Source of the DNA: Mangifera indica
Lineage: Eukaryota > Streptophyta > Magnoliopsida > Sapindales > Anacardiaceae
Assembly: GCF_011075055.1 (NCBI RefSeq)
Contig: NW_025401100.1
Coordinates: 1-64,000 of the forward strand
DNA length: 64,000 nucleotides
Reading direction: 5' to 3'
Part shown: positions 1-11,100 of the stretch, piece after piece
How positions within the stretch are numbered: the stretch's first letter is position 1
How the letters are laid out: the number at the start of each line of letters is the position of its first letter
Notes under the pieces: generated by a model
What the model saw: only the letters and a program-made list of their open reading frames with translations
Databases searched by the model: none
Told to the model about the DNA's origin: nothing
Made by a program: the position numbers and the translations under genes

Positions 1-885
1 CCTATAGACTTCATATAAATATAAGGATGAAACCAATTCAAGTTAATGAGAGGATGTGGAACACAGGGTTATATAATATCAAGGATTTATTAAAACCAGG
101 GTAGAGTGCCTTAGAAACTGGGGAAGGATTATATCTCTGAGTATTGGTTGAGTATGATTAGAAACTAGGATTGTTTCTCCTCTGTTAATTATGTACTAGG
201 TTTATGGTGATGAGTACCATTGTATATCATGTTGATGAAACTATAGTAGATTTCTCTCATAAGTGGATGTGGGTGGGTTATATCGAACCATATGAGTACC
301 ATGTCTCTTTGTGGTATGTTTTTATAGTCGTACTTTATTCATCTCGAAACTTTGTTTTTTGTTATATGATCTCCTAACACAGAAAACCAAATTCGTAGTT
401 AGAAACCTTCTCTCTCGTGCCAGTAAATCAAATTGCTGAATTTGTTGAATACGCGTTCCAACAAAACATGTGATATTTTCCATTATGGTGTGAAATTGGG
501 CATGTGAAGTGCCCTTTCTGTTTCCCACTATTTCCCGGTACCAAATCAAAGTCTATTGTGAATCCATTGATGTACCCTTTATTCCTTTTTTCTGTTTTGC
601 ACTCTGTGTGTAAAGGTTATAATTTATTCAAGTCAAAACTCGGTATATTGTGTTATTTGAATAGGGAAGTATAAAAAGAAAAAGAGTTTTTGTGGAATAA
701 AGTTGGGTCAAGTGTTTTCGCAGTTCCTGACCTCATATACTTATATTGTGAGACTAACAACAAAATTTCAATAATACCTCAATTCAGAAACTAATACTTG
801 AAGTTTGGACATGCCTTGATAACTTTATTTTTCTATTATTTTTTATTGTAAGATGATAAACTGCATATTTTATTTGTGTTTGCAG
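1..885 (+). other. Probable intron 5' of the metallophosphoesterase last exon
   Basis: AT-rich sequence with no recognisable exon. It ends in TTTGTGTTTGCAG, a good 3' splice site, directly before the conserved exon at 886. The residues expected just upstream in this family were not found here, so the preceding exon probably lies outside the window. A 75-codon minus-strand open frame at 322-549 matches nothing I know. Confidence 0.6.
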
Positions 886-1158
886 GATCATTTTCAGTGC
901 ACACACCCATGAATTTTGTGATCACACTCACCAAGATGGAACTCGTGAAGTAACTGTGTCAGCCATGACATGGAAGGCAAGGGATGACCCGGGTTTGTTG
1001 TTGCCACCTTCCATGGGAACAGAAGAGAAGTAAGTATTAGCTATTGCTCTCTTGCTAGGGAATCTCATATACTAACAGCCTATGCTTCTGTTCTGGTTCT
1101 TTTGCTGTCATTTGTAATTGTAGCAAATATATCTCAATGGCGAAGTTTAAGACTCTAA
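886..1158 (+). CDS. Metallophosphoesterase 1-like protein (Cdc1/PGAP5/Ted1 type), last exon only, frameshifted
   Basis: This is the 3' terminal exon of a calcineurin-like metallophosphoesterase gene that starts left of the window. In yeast and animals the family remodels GPI anchors in the ER and Golgi by removing an ethanolamine-phosphate side chain; this is family knowledge. From base 887 the exon reads IIFSAHTHEFCDHTH, containing the His metal-ligand motif, then EVTVSAMTWKARDDPG. At about 991-993 the frame breaks. One base appears to be missing in a CCCGGG run, and read as it stands the frame ends at a TAA near 1034. Shifting frame after that point restores the expected C-terminus: FVVATFHGNRREVS, a hydrophobic helix (SVLVLLLSFVIVANI, the C-terminal membrane anchor) and a stop at 1156-1158. 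Either the gene is mutated or the assembly has an indel error. Family assignment is firm; functionality is not. Confidence 0.8.
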
Positions 1159-2262
1159 TTACAATTATAACACGAATTCCTTTCTTTTCATGCATTATTT
1201 TTTTTTCTTTCCAGATGATACGTCCGGACAAGAATATTATTTGCCTGTTGAATGACCTTCCTTATTCCATACTTCCCATTGCATGTTTTTCCAAGGGCAA
1301 CATTTGTTAAACCCTTAGTTGGAAAGCAAATCCAGTTCCATCTTAACACCCTTTGTATGCCCCGATAATAATAATTAAATAAAGTGTTAGAACTCAAATG
1401 AAAGATGGTTTACCATTACATGAATATTTAATGTGTTGATTCTAGTTGTGGAGGTGGAGATATCCATTCTCTAGAATGATACCAATCAATGAGATAGAGG
1501 TGACTGGCTACTGGAAGAGCCTCTTTGATCTTGAAGTTCCAATACAATAGCTGTAGACTTTATTATTTGTGTGAAAATCCCTTAGCAAAGCACTTCCAAC
1601 TTTGTTGCAATTTAGTGAAAAGGGGTTCTTCTTCTATTCTTTGATTCAGGTTCAGAAACCACTATAGTTATTGATTTTTAAATTATCATTGATGGAATTC
1701 ATTTGCATTCATAACTGGTGTAGTGCACAGGCGATGGATACTAAACACTTTTTCACTTATAAAGGGCATGTTCAATGGATTTTTATTCGTAGTTATTTCC
1801 TAGATATGAGATAATCGACATCAATTAAAAATGAGTTGGTTTGGGTTGCTGAGTCATATGAGAATTGTGACTGAATTGAGTTAACTGGGATTAGAAATAA
1901 AATGAAGTAGGGAAGAGTCATAACAGAGTTTTTGGAGTGTCATCTTGGCAGCTGTGTGAAGTGAAAATTTTATAGGAAAGATCACTTAATTGCAAAAAGA
2001 GCTTGGTCTGACATGCAAGTTTAATGAGGAAATTAACCTTCTGCTGTAGATTTTCTCTTATAAATTGATTTTATTTTTAAAGTAGGATAAAAATTAAGTA
2101 CTAGTGTGATGTTTATGTTTGAGATTGGTGGTTTTCTGCAGCCTTTTATGTTGGATAGGATCATTGAGAAACAAATACAAAGATTGAGGTGAGTGCTGGA
2201 ATAACAAGCATGCGTGATTGTAATATGTCCTTTAAATAAGCATTGTTTGTTTCCTCATCTAG
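1159..2262. other. 3' flank and intergenic DNA, no gene seen
   Basis: AT-rich DNA after the metallophosphoesterase stop, containing its presumed 3' UTR. The short open frames on both strands have no recognisable domain or coding bias. Confidence 0.6.
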
Positions 2263-2830
2263 CCATCGCTCCATCTAGGGTGGATTCCGAACACCCCTTG
2301 CTCGAGTTTGGGTTGACAAAAAATAATTCAATTCGAATTTGGCTCAAGTTTGTAGAGTCAAAATTAAGTTCGATTCGGATGAAAAATAACTCAGCTTGAT
2401 TCTGTTTGAGTTTGACTTGATTTCGTAGCTTGAATTAATGGTTTGAATTCGTAACTTGGTTCAGTTCAAATTGATAATTTAAATGTATGACTCAGATTCA
2501 TAGTTAAAGTTTGTGGTTTATTGATAAAATGACGTTGTTTTACTTAAATAATATTCAAAATTTTTTATTCGAGCTGAGTTGAGTTACGAATTTGAACTGA
2601 TTCAAGCCATGAATTTGAATTGAATCAAGTCACAAATTCGAACTATTGATTCGAATTGGATTTGAGCTGAATTAAGTCAAATATCTCTTGGCTCAAGTTC
2701 GATTTGAATTAAAAAATAAATCAAATCTTAACTCAAGTTCGATTTGAATTTTAATTAAACCAATTTGAGTCAAGCTGAATCGACTTTCGAGATCAAGCTG
2801 GTTTGAATTATATCTAGGCCTACCTCTGTC
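2263..2830. repeat. Degenerate repeat built of TTCGAATT/CAAGTT motifs
   Basis: The segment is packed with variants of GATTTGAATT, TTCGAATTG, GCTCAAGTTCGATTTG and GAGTTGAGTT in both orientations, giving local inverted and direct similarity. A similar text occurs at about 40280-40670. It looks like decayed, self-similar repeat DNA, probably transposon-derived. No termini or target-site duplication could be placed. Confidence 0.5.
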
Positions 2831-3596
2831 TCCTACTTGACCGTATGATGCCACCTAGAGATGGGAAGTGAGTCGTGCTAGAGTCAATCAAGGGCCTAGT
2901 AGGCAAGGATTGAAAAGTTTATAACACAACCTACGACCCTTTAGGTCGTGCCTTTGTAGGCCTTTAGCAGGGCAGTCAATGTGTGTTGGAACCAACCATC
3001 AAATTATGATTTTTTTAAAATTTTAATTAATATTTAATTATTTTTTATTTTTTAATATTTTTAATGGCTACCCTGTGGACCCTTACCCTACGGCTTGGCA
3101 TAACCTATTATAATAACAAGTCATACTTTATGGGTTGTGTCAAAAAACAGGAGTTTAAATTATGACATGGCTGGCCTAACCTTTTTTATTTGTCATCGCC
3201 TATCAATTGTTATTATGAAAATGCTCGATCATCGTACTCAACTTCCAAACCAAAGATGACTCCTTTATAGATAGAAACCAGTTTACATTTTGAAGTCTAA
3301 GCTTTTCGATCAATATAATTTGCAACTGTCAAACCAAAATCTTGCATAAATTGACAAGTGAGAACATCTTCAACTTAGTACTGACAAAATGGATGCGTTT
3401 ATGCATGAAGGGTCATAACAATGAAAATGGGAGAACGGGCTTTGCAATAGGAAACTCTCCTATTTATTTGTTTTATTACTATCTTCTGAAACAAGATTGG
3501 GCTTATTGACCACACCATCACCCCTCCAGGCTAAAGTTCCGTTAGTTTCAAATGCACATTCATTCAAAAACCCCCTCAATTTCAAGTTAGAAACAA
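2831..3596. other. Intergenic DNA with GGGTC/GGCCT-rich repeat remnant
   Basis: About 2855-3180 contains GGGCCTAGTAGGC, CCTTTAGGTCGTGCC, an AT-rich core and then CCCTGTGGACCCTTACCCTACGG. It resembles in style the segment at 27620-27960. It may be a decayed non-autonomous DNA transposon, but this is weak. The rest shows nothing. Confidence 0.3.
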
Positions 3597-4290
3597 GGCC
3601 AAAGGACTTTTTCTAATCAAAGTATCTTGTTTTCTTAAATTCTTATCTTTTAACTTTGAAAATCTTATTTACCCATCTATAGATAATTAAATTTATTAAT
3701 TTTAAGGTTAAAATTATTATTTCATATGTAATATTAAAAATAAATTTAAATTTTATTTTTTTTCCTTTAAACCTTAAAATTAATTATTTTTCTTCTATAT
3801 AAGTTTTAAAAAAATAACATTTTCTTCTAAAGTTTAGTTTTAAAACTTTGGCATTACTTCTGAGTTATTGTTGGCGGTCTCTCTCTCTCTTGATGTTTTC
3901 ACTCTCTTCTCACTTGGACCTATGATAGACACGTTCTAAACAAGGAAAACAAAACTCTTGTCTATTAAGATGATTGTCTTCCCATCTTCTTCTTTCATCT
4001 TTACAATTTCAAACACGTCGGTTAGAGGTTTAGGTGAAAGAAGAAAAATTGTTAAAGGAAGAAGAAGAGTTGACAGGGAGAGACACTCAATAATGACATC
4101 GAAATTTGAAAACTAAACGTTAAGAGAAAAAAATGTTATTTTTTAAAACTTAATCTAACGATGAAATAGTTAATTTTTAGAATTTAAGAGAAAAAATAAA
4201 TAAAATTTTAATGAGTTAAAGTTTTGTTAATTTTAATAGTTTATAAATAAGTAAATAAGATTTTTAAAAATAAAAAATAAAAACTGGTAC
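3597..4290. mobile_element. Foldback (MULE-like) element, copy 1
   Basis: It starts with GGCCAAAGGACTTTTTCTAATC, the family 5' terminus. The left arm (ACCCATCTATAGATAATTAAAT) is mirrored by the right arm (AGTTTATAAATAAGTAAATAAG). The centre carries the family's TCTCTCTCTC/GTCGG core and an opposed GAAGAAGAAG arm. The outermost right end is degraded, so no target-site duplication was found. Confidence 0.65.
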
Positions 4291-5332
4291 GGAGTTGGTT
4301 TCTTCATCTGCCGAAGACGATCAGCTATTTAGTTATAGTTAAGTTGATAATGTTATCTTCGTTAAATACTTGGCTTAAAACCAACTTGGTCGGTCATAAA
4401 ATATCAATAACATCAGATCAAGCAATCTGTTGTTCAAATTATTTATAATTTGAATCAGAAAGATTTTATGGTACAGGAATTGGGACAGGACACGTTCTGG
4501 GGTTAGGTCCAAAGTAACGACAAAATATTATATTGATAAAGGAAACAGTCTTTTGATTGAAAAAGGGAAGGAATATAAGCCTATTATTCAAAGTAAAACT
4601 CTGATTTTCCTGAAACATCACTAATAAGGTTATATTAATACAAATATTTTCTTTCATTATCGCTTTGTTGACATGTGAGCCCTGAAATGAATAATTAATT
4701 ATAATAAAAAATTATTTAGTTGATAAAAAGTGTTTAACCCTACCTTACCTACCATTTCAAAAGTTAACATAACATTATCCATAATGAATAATAGGGTGTA
4801 AATTCCGATCAAGGGAAATCTTATTTATGGGTCCATACCGTACCTGCATGAAAATATTCCAAAGGCAAGAGGATATGCCCAATCTAATTGCACCCAATGG
4901 TGTTTCAGGAAGTTTGGTGTTACCTAAAAGCCTTTTGTAATTAAAAAAAGAGAAAATTTCAATGAAAATAGAAAATGTCATTTATAATCCGGGAAAATAC
5001 AGGTGGGAAATAAATTTTTTTATCTCTCTTTTTATTGAAGAATATCAGATTATTATAATAATCTTGTCTTGATAAATGTAAAATGAAACTTAAATGAATT
5101 GAATGAGAATATAATTCTGAAGAATTGGGACAATCTTTTTGGATCAGCAACAACGTTGCTTCAACTTCAAGTGAGATGAGATGGGCCCGTCTGACGATAT
5201 TGTTTCTCTCTTTCTGCCGTTTCTTCCGTTGAAAATAACTTTTACCTTGTCTTTCTACTGTTTCACCCAAATAATATAATAAACGGCATAAGTATCAGTG
5301 CTAGTTTGCACTAACTTTTGATAGGATATATA
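4291..5332. other. Intergenic DNA, no gene seen
   Basis: Minus-strand open frames of 63, 68 and 103 codons lie here (4466-4657, 4775-4981, 4959-5270). None shows a known domain or plausible exon structure. I regard the segment as non-coding. Confidence 0.5.
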
Positions 5333-5341
5333 TTTTACATA

Positions 5342-6003
5342 GGCAAAGGACTTCCCCACCCCCTAACGGACGTTGATTTTTTAAGTTTTATTTCGTTAAT
5401 TCACCTATTATTTATAAATAGTTAAAATTAATTAAATCTATTAATTATATTATTATTCTCCTTTAAACTCTAAAGATTAATAAGTTTTCAACCTAAGTTT
5501 TAAAAACTATATTTTCTCCCTAAGATTTTCAAATTTTTAGATTTAATTTTTCAACAAAAACTGATGATCTTCAAACACTGTCTCTTTCTCTCCGGTATGT
5601 CCTTTTTTCGACTGTGCTCCTTCTAACCCTGTGAAGCGTCTTCGTCACGATCATGTCTCACGACATTGAAAGGAGCATAATCGAAAAGAGGATGGGTCGG
5701 AGAGGAAAAAACGTGCCTAGAAATTGTTGATTGTCGTAGAAAAAATTAGATCTGAAAGTTTGAAAACCCTATGAAGAAAATACAGTTTTTGAAATCTTGG
5801 GTTAAGGAAACTGTTAGTTGTTAGGGTTTAGGGGAGAAAATAAAATCAAATTTAAATTTATTTTAATATTAAATATAAAATGATAATTTTACTCCTATAA
5901 CTAACATATTAAACGGTCATGAGAAGGTAAATGAGATTTTCAAAATTAACAGAAAAAAATTTGAGAAAACAACATATTTTGAGTGGAAATAAGTTCTTTG
6001 GCC
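5342..6003. mobile_element. Foldback (MULE-like) element, copy 2, with perfect 9-bp target-site duplication
   Basis: Left end GGCAAAGGACTTCCCCACC and right end GTGGAAATAAGTTCTTTGGCC are inverted repeats, and the arms stay complementary inwards (AAGTTTTAAAAACTATATTTTC against AAAATACAGTTTTTGAAATC). The GC-richer core has TCTCTTTCTCTCCGG and CGACTGTGCTCC opposed to GGAGCATAATCGAAAAGAGG. The flanks carry TTTTACATA at 5333-5341 and again at 6004-6012, a 9/9 match, which is the hallmark of Mutator-like transposition. No transposase frame is present. Confidence 0.85.
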
Positions 6004-6013
6004 TTTTACATAT

Positions 6014-6887
6014 GCCAAAAGACTTATTCTCATCCAAGGTAGAGGGAAAGTTCACACTTTTATCTTGTGGTTTAAAAAATTCAAACATTCATTTATGAAT
6101 TAAAATTTATTAAAATTTTTAGTTAGAGTTAAAAGATAAAATCATTATTTAATAAAAATATTTAAAAAATAAAAGTTAATCTCATTTTACTCTCTTGATG
6201 ATTGAAACACTAACAATTTTATTCTAAAATTAAATTTTGAAAAATCACATTTTTCCCCATTCTAGGTTTTCAAATTTTACATACGAATTTTTGGTGAATG
6301 ACTACTGATCTCTCTCCCTCTCGGTGTTGTCTCTCTCTTTGATACTTTCCCTTCTACTAACAATGTCTAATTTCAACAAACTCTAGATGAAGAGTAAAAA
6401 TTTTTTGTTTGGATCTTCATTATCCAAACAAATCGGTTTTGTCGAGACAATGATGACAGTCTAGACAAAGCTACTTTGTTTGGATGATAAAGATCTAGAT
6501 GAAGAGTTTCGATTCTTAGTTTAAATTTTGTTGAATTTAGATGTTGTTGATCGAAGAAAAAGTATTGAAGAGAAAGATGACACAGGGAAGGAGAGAGATT
6601 GATCGTCATTAATTGAAAATTCGTCGATAAAATTTAAAACCCTAAATATAAAAAAAAAATGTTATTTTTTAAAACTTAATTTAAAAAAAATATATTAATT
6701 TGCTTAATTAAGAGAATAAAATGATGTAAACTTTTATTTTTTAAATATTGTTAAATAATAATTTTATCTTTAATTTTATTTAAAAATTTTAATAAATTTT
6801 AGTTTATCACTACATATTTAAATTTTTTGAAATTAAAAGATAAGAGTTTATGATTTTGCTGCATAGGCCGGTATAAGATTTTTGGCC
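6014..6887. mobile_element. Foldback (MULE-like) element, copy 3, abutting copy 2
   Basis: The left end GCCAAAAGACTTATTCTCATCC begins one base after the right target-site duplication of copy 2. The right end is GGCCGGTATAAGATTTTTGGCC. The arms are complementary (AAAAATTTTAATAAATTTTAG near 6783 against TAAAATTTATTAAAATTTTTAG near 6100). The core has TCTCTCTCCCTCTCGGTG against GGAAGGAGAGAGATTGATCG. Flanks TTACATAT and TAACATAT may be an imperfect duplication. A TA microsatellite follows at about 6892-6910. Confidence 0.75.
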
Positions 6888-6971
6888 TAACATATATATA
6901 TATATATATAACTCTCATGGGCAACGTCTACGAGGCCTAACCCGTTAGAAGGTTATAATTTGAGGACCTCA

Positions 6972-7223
6972 CACGTGGACTCTTATGGGTCCCCTGTTAA
7001 TCGACCAAAAGCCCAAAGAGTACAACGAAGTGTGGAGATGAGAGCCGTCCACCAACCCATTTAACTAACCATGGTTAGACTAACAAGAAATTTTTGTACT
7101 TTGATGCGGTGATGCCGTCAAATGCGATAAGTACCATTTGGCATTAAGACTAGAAGGACGCAGCCACGTGGTGGAACCAATAGCTGCCATCTTCTTTAAC
7201 AATCGCTCTGAGCCAACCACGTG
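6972..7223 (+). promoter_or_regulatory. Cluster of three G-box/ABRE elements upstream of the WD40 gene
   Basis: CACGTG occurs at 6972-6977 (ACACGTGG), 7165-7170 (CCACGTGG) and 7218-7223 (CCACGTGG). All carry the ACGTGG core bound by ABF/AREB and other bZIP or bHLH factors. They lie about 0.9-1.15 kb before the start codon, and closer to the likely transcription start, because the 5' UTR holds an intron (about 7848-8115, ending GTGTAG). ABA or light control is inference. Confidence 0.5.
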
Positions 7224-8119
7224 GAATAACCATATCGCATTCTTAGCTGGGGACTAGTGTTATTTCGGAGAGCGGCTGAGCTGCCCCGTGGCCCCGTTTC
7301 TTAAATAGCCAATATTCCTTGTTCTGTTTTGAAACGGTGAATCTAATAGGTCGTTTTAACTGTCCCTAGTACCCTTATAGTCGTTCCACCGTCATTCACA
7401 CGTCATACGACGCTTATCCGTGAAGAGTGTCAAGGAGTAGCACCCGTAAAAGCGAAGCAGTTGGGTGTAGACCCCACGAGCACACGGAATACTTCTTTTT
7501 CCTTGTTTGCGGGACCCAACGACCTTGGTGGACCCCGCTTGTCATACTCTTTATACGTTGCTACTCCAGTCGCACATTCCCCATTATAAGAAGGACGTCC
7601 AGCTTCAAAATTTCTCGCTGTTATAGAGAAAGGTTAGTTGTCTTGTGTCTAGATACTTCATATCTGTCTTCACAATAAAATCTTTTGTTTCAAAACAAAT
7701 GCGAACCTCGCTTAACTCTGTTGTAGTGGAATAGAAACACCTTTTCTGTTTGTTTCCCGTAAATTGCTCAGAAATTTATTACTCTTCGCTCTCTGTTGTG
7801 GTTCACCGCTCTCGGCTTGGAGATCAGTCACTCTACCGAATTAGGGGGTATTACTTCCTTTGCTTGTGCTATTTTTTGAGTTTCTGATTTACTTGCTGAA
7901 TAATTTCATACTTTTTGTTACATGTTTAAATTAGACTGACATAGAGATGTTTTAAAATCTTTTTTCCTTTAAATTTGTTATTCTGTGTCTGTTTTGAAGT
8001 AAATGTTCGTTCATCTGTAAAGTGTACTTACTTAGTTCTCGTTTAAGTCTCGTGTGTTCGTATAATTTAGGCTCTGTTATTGTTTTAAATAATAAATTTT
8101 AGTTTAATTGTGTAGGATA

Positions 8120-11100
8120 ATGGAACAATTCCACTTTAACAACGACTATCTCGACTACGCGGACGATTACTACGACGCTGCTGGTTTTGATAATGATGAC
8201 CCTTTTGGTGATGTTGAGTCTCCTAGGGACAATAGTTCCGAGTCCTTTGACTCAGACTCTGAAGATGACTTTGAAACGGTAGTTTCATCGATATTGTGCA
8301 GCTTTTTCACAATTTTGTGTTACGAAATCATTATAAATGATATATATTTTTTCGTTGGCATAAACAGAGTAAGTCAAAGACTGATACGTCTGCTTTAGAA
8401 GCAAGAAATGGAAAAGATATACAAGGAATACCTTGGGAGAGGATGAAGTTTTCCAGAGATAGGTACCGTGAGACCAGACTGAAGCAGTACAGGAATTACG
8501 AGAACCTTTCCCGTTCACGTGCAGAGCTTCAGAAGGTTAGTTTGTCTCTGCCTTGATAAATTGTTTTTATTTGTTTTTCGTATTTTCTGTTTACATTATG
8601 GGTTGGTTAATGCTAAAAAGTAAACTAAAATATCCGAAACGATTGTGATAGCCCAGAACACGAATCTCTTTCGACAATTGTTTGCTAAACATGTTACGTT
8701 GACAGGAGTGCTTGGAAGTAGAGAAGGGAAAGACCTTCTATGACTTTCAGTTCAATACAAGAATTGTCAAGACAACAATTGTGCATTTTCAGGTAGAGAC
8801 TGTGGTCATCTCTCTCATTTATTTGATTGTTCATCCTTTTTTAAACACAATAATTTCGGTTTAGGACGCAGTCATTGCACTACTTTGATTTCATTTTTAT
8901 TTTTCCTATTTTCTTGCGTCGTCATTTGTGGTGAAGTGTGGAAATTCATATTACCCTTGTGCTTTTGGTTTTCCTATTTGTTACAAATCCTTATCATTGT
9001 TTACCATAGTAATTTTTAATGTTGCCTTGCATAAATTGATTAATGACATGCATTCCATAAATTGTAAATTGCATCCATTGTATCACTGCATAAAGATTTA
9101 GTCATATTGAAGAGTTTGGTTTGGGTTCTAGAATTATGAATAGTCCGACTTTTGAATTTGTTTTGAACTCTGTTTATATGCATATCATACTAGTCTGTAT
9201 AAGTTTTGCAGGTCTTGTGAATATTTTATAATTCTTTATGGAAATTATTGTGTATGATACTAGCTTTGTGCCTCAACCATTCATTAGAAGGTATGGAGCT
9301 TGCTTTTACATTAGGTTTCAATGAACATATTATTTGCTTAGAGATATAACTAATTTTACCTTCAGCTAATTTAAGTTTCAAAGAATGCTTCAGATTTAAA
9401 CTATGGTCCAGTGAGTCCATCATTACTCCTTTTGTGCAGATCTACAAGCTGGTGATATAATCTATCCTTGATTTAAGTTGTTGATTTGTCAAAAAATTGT
9501 GGTTAAAAAATCCAAAATGTGCTATTAATCGATAATTGTTTTCAAGATTATCGTGTAACACTATGTTTTTATCCATGAAATAAGTCTTCTATTTATTATG
9601 ATTTGTCTTTTGGGATCTATTTTTCCTTTGATCTAAGGAATCCTTTTATGATAATAAAAGAAATTTTCTCTTTTTGAAAGTATCCTCATGGGATAGTTTA
9701 GAACCAAATTATGTTTTGGCAGGTTCTTGAACACCCCTTTTCCAACTATTCTGATCCACCATTTCTGGATCTTTATTTTTTTTAATATCCGTGAACGCAA
9801 AGTGGCCCACTGAAGTAATATGATTGGGTTTGATATTCACTCAGTCCCTCTTTTTCAGGTTTTATGAATGGAAGTTACTTAATACACGCATTTGGTAACA
9901 GTTCATAGTGGAAATGAAATTAGATGACCTAATATTTCTCATGGCATAATTTTTAACAGACAAATGATTAAATGACAAGTTACAGGTATCAACGCATCAT
10001 TGCTGTGCATGGCTTGGCATTTTGGAAGATGATCTTATCTGATCCTATGAGATAGTTTAATTGTAATATAGCTTTTTTCGAACAATCTTTTATATCTTTA
10101 AACGAGGTTAGGCCTAGATACCATATTGAAAATACTCACACGTATGCAAATGCATGGACATTACAAACAATATGTTTATATCTGGATAAAGCTTACAATT
10201 CATCACTAGTGAGATAGCCCTTGTAGATGATTTGAAATCACAGTATGAAATCTATTTATTTAGGTTTTTTAATTTGTTTGTTAACTGTTAAAATTTTGGA
10301 CTTCTGGTGTAAAGGGTTAAAAATGATGAGGTTGGATGATCTTTTAGATGGGCAAGTGCTTGACCATGACTCCTATAATTTTTTGTGATTCTGATATCTT
10401 CAATTTTTTTGATCAGCCAGCCAGAGTCTTCTGTTGACACTGTGCTACTTGTTAATTCTCTTATTGACATATTTACCAACTCTGTTTTATCTTAAAATGT
10501 GAATGGTTGTTATCTTTTGTATGATGTAAATTATCTTTGCTTTGTGATGATATGTAGATTGATCTGATTGCTTCTAATTGTCTGTTAACTATAATTATAT
10601 GGATTTAACCTTTGTGGCATTTAGGACTGCAATCTTTCTCTAATTTCAGCCTATAAAGCATGGCGGAGTTATATCTGAGCAGCTGGCACCATAAGGATAC
10701 ATTGTTTATATGGTATGATAGGAAAATATTTGAGTATTTGACTGGCCTCTTTGGCAATTTCTGTAGTTTAGCGTCTATGTGTCGTGCTCATGAGGGGCCT
10801 AATTCATACTCATTTTGCATTCATTTTCCATGCTGAAGTTTTATATATTTGATACAATTGAAGCTAACTCATTAGATTTTCTGATATTTATTATGCATGA
10901 GTGTTAATTCATCCATATCATGTTAATGTATCTTGGTTGCAATGCATACCTTATTGTTATTAACAGTTTATGAATGTTGTGATTCTAATATATGGAATAA
11001 TGTACAATTTAGTAACCTATAGTATTAAGATGTCTAACCATTAACTTATTAAGAAGTTAGTGATTTGTCCCACAAACAATGCTTAGTCTACCTCTTTACT

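Noticed and set aside
322..549. 75-codon minus-strand frame in the first intron
   Set aside because: No recognisable family and located in the intron of the metallophosphoesterase gene.
4959..5270. 103-codon minus-strand frame
   Set aside because: Low-complexity composition, no domain and no conserved motif.
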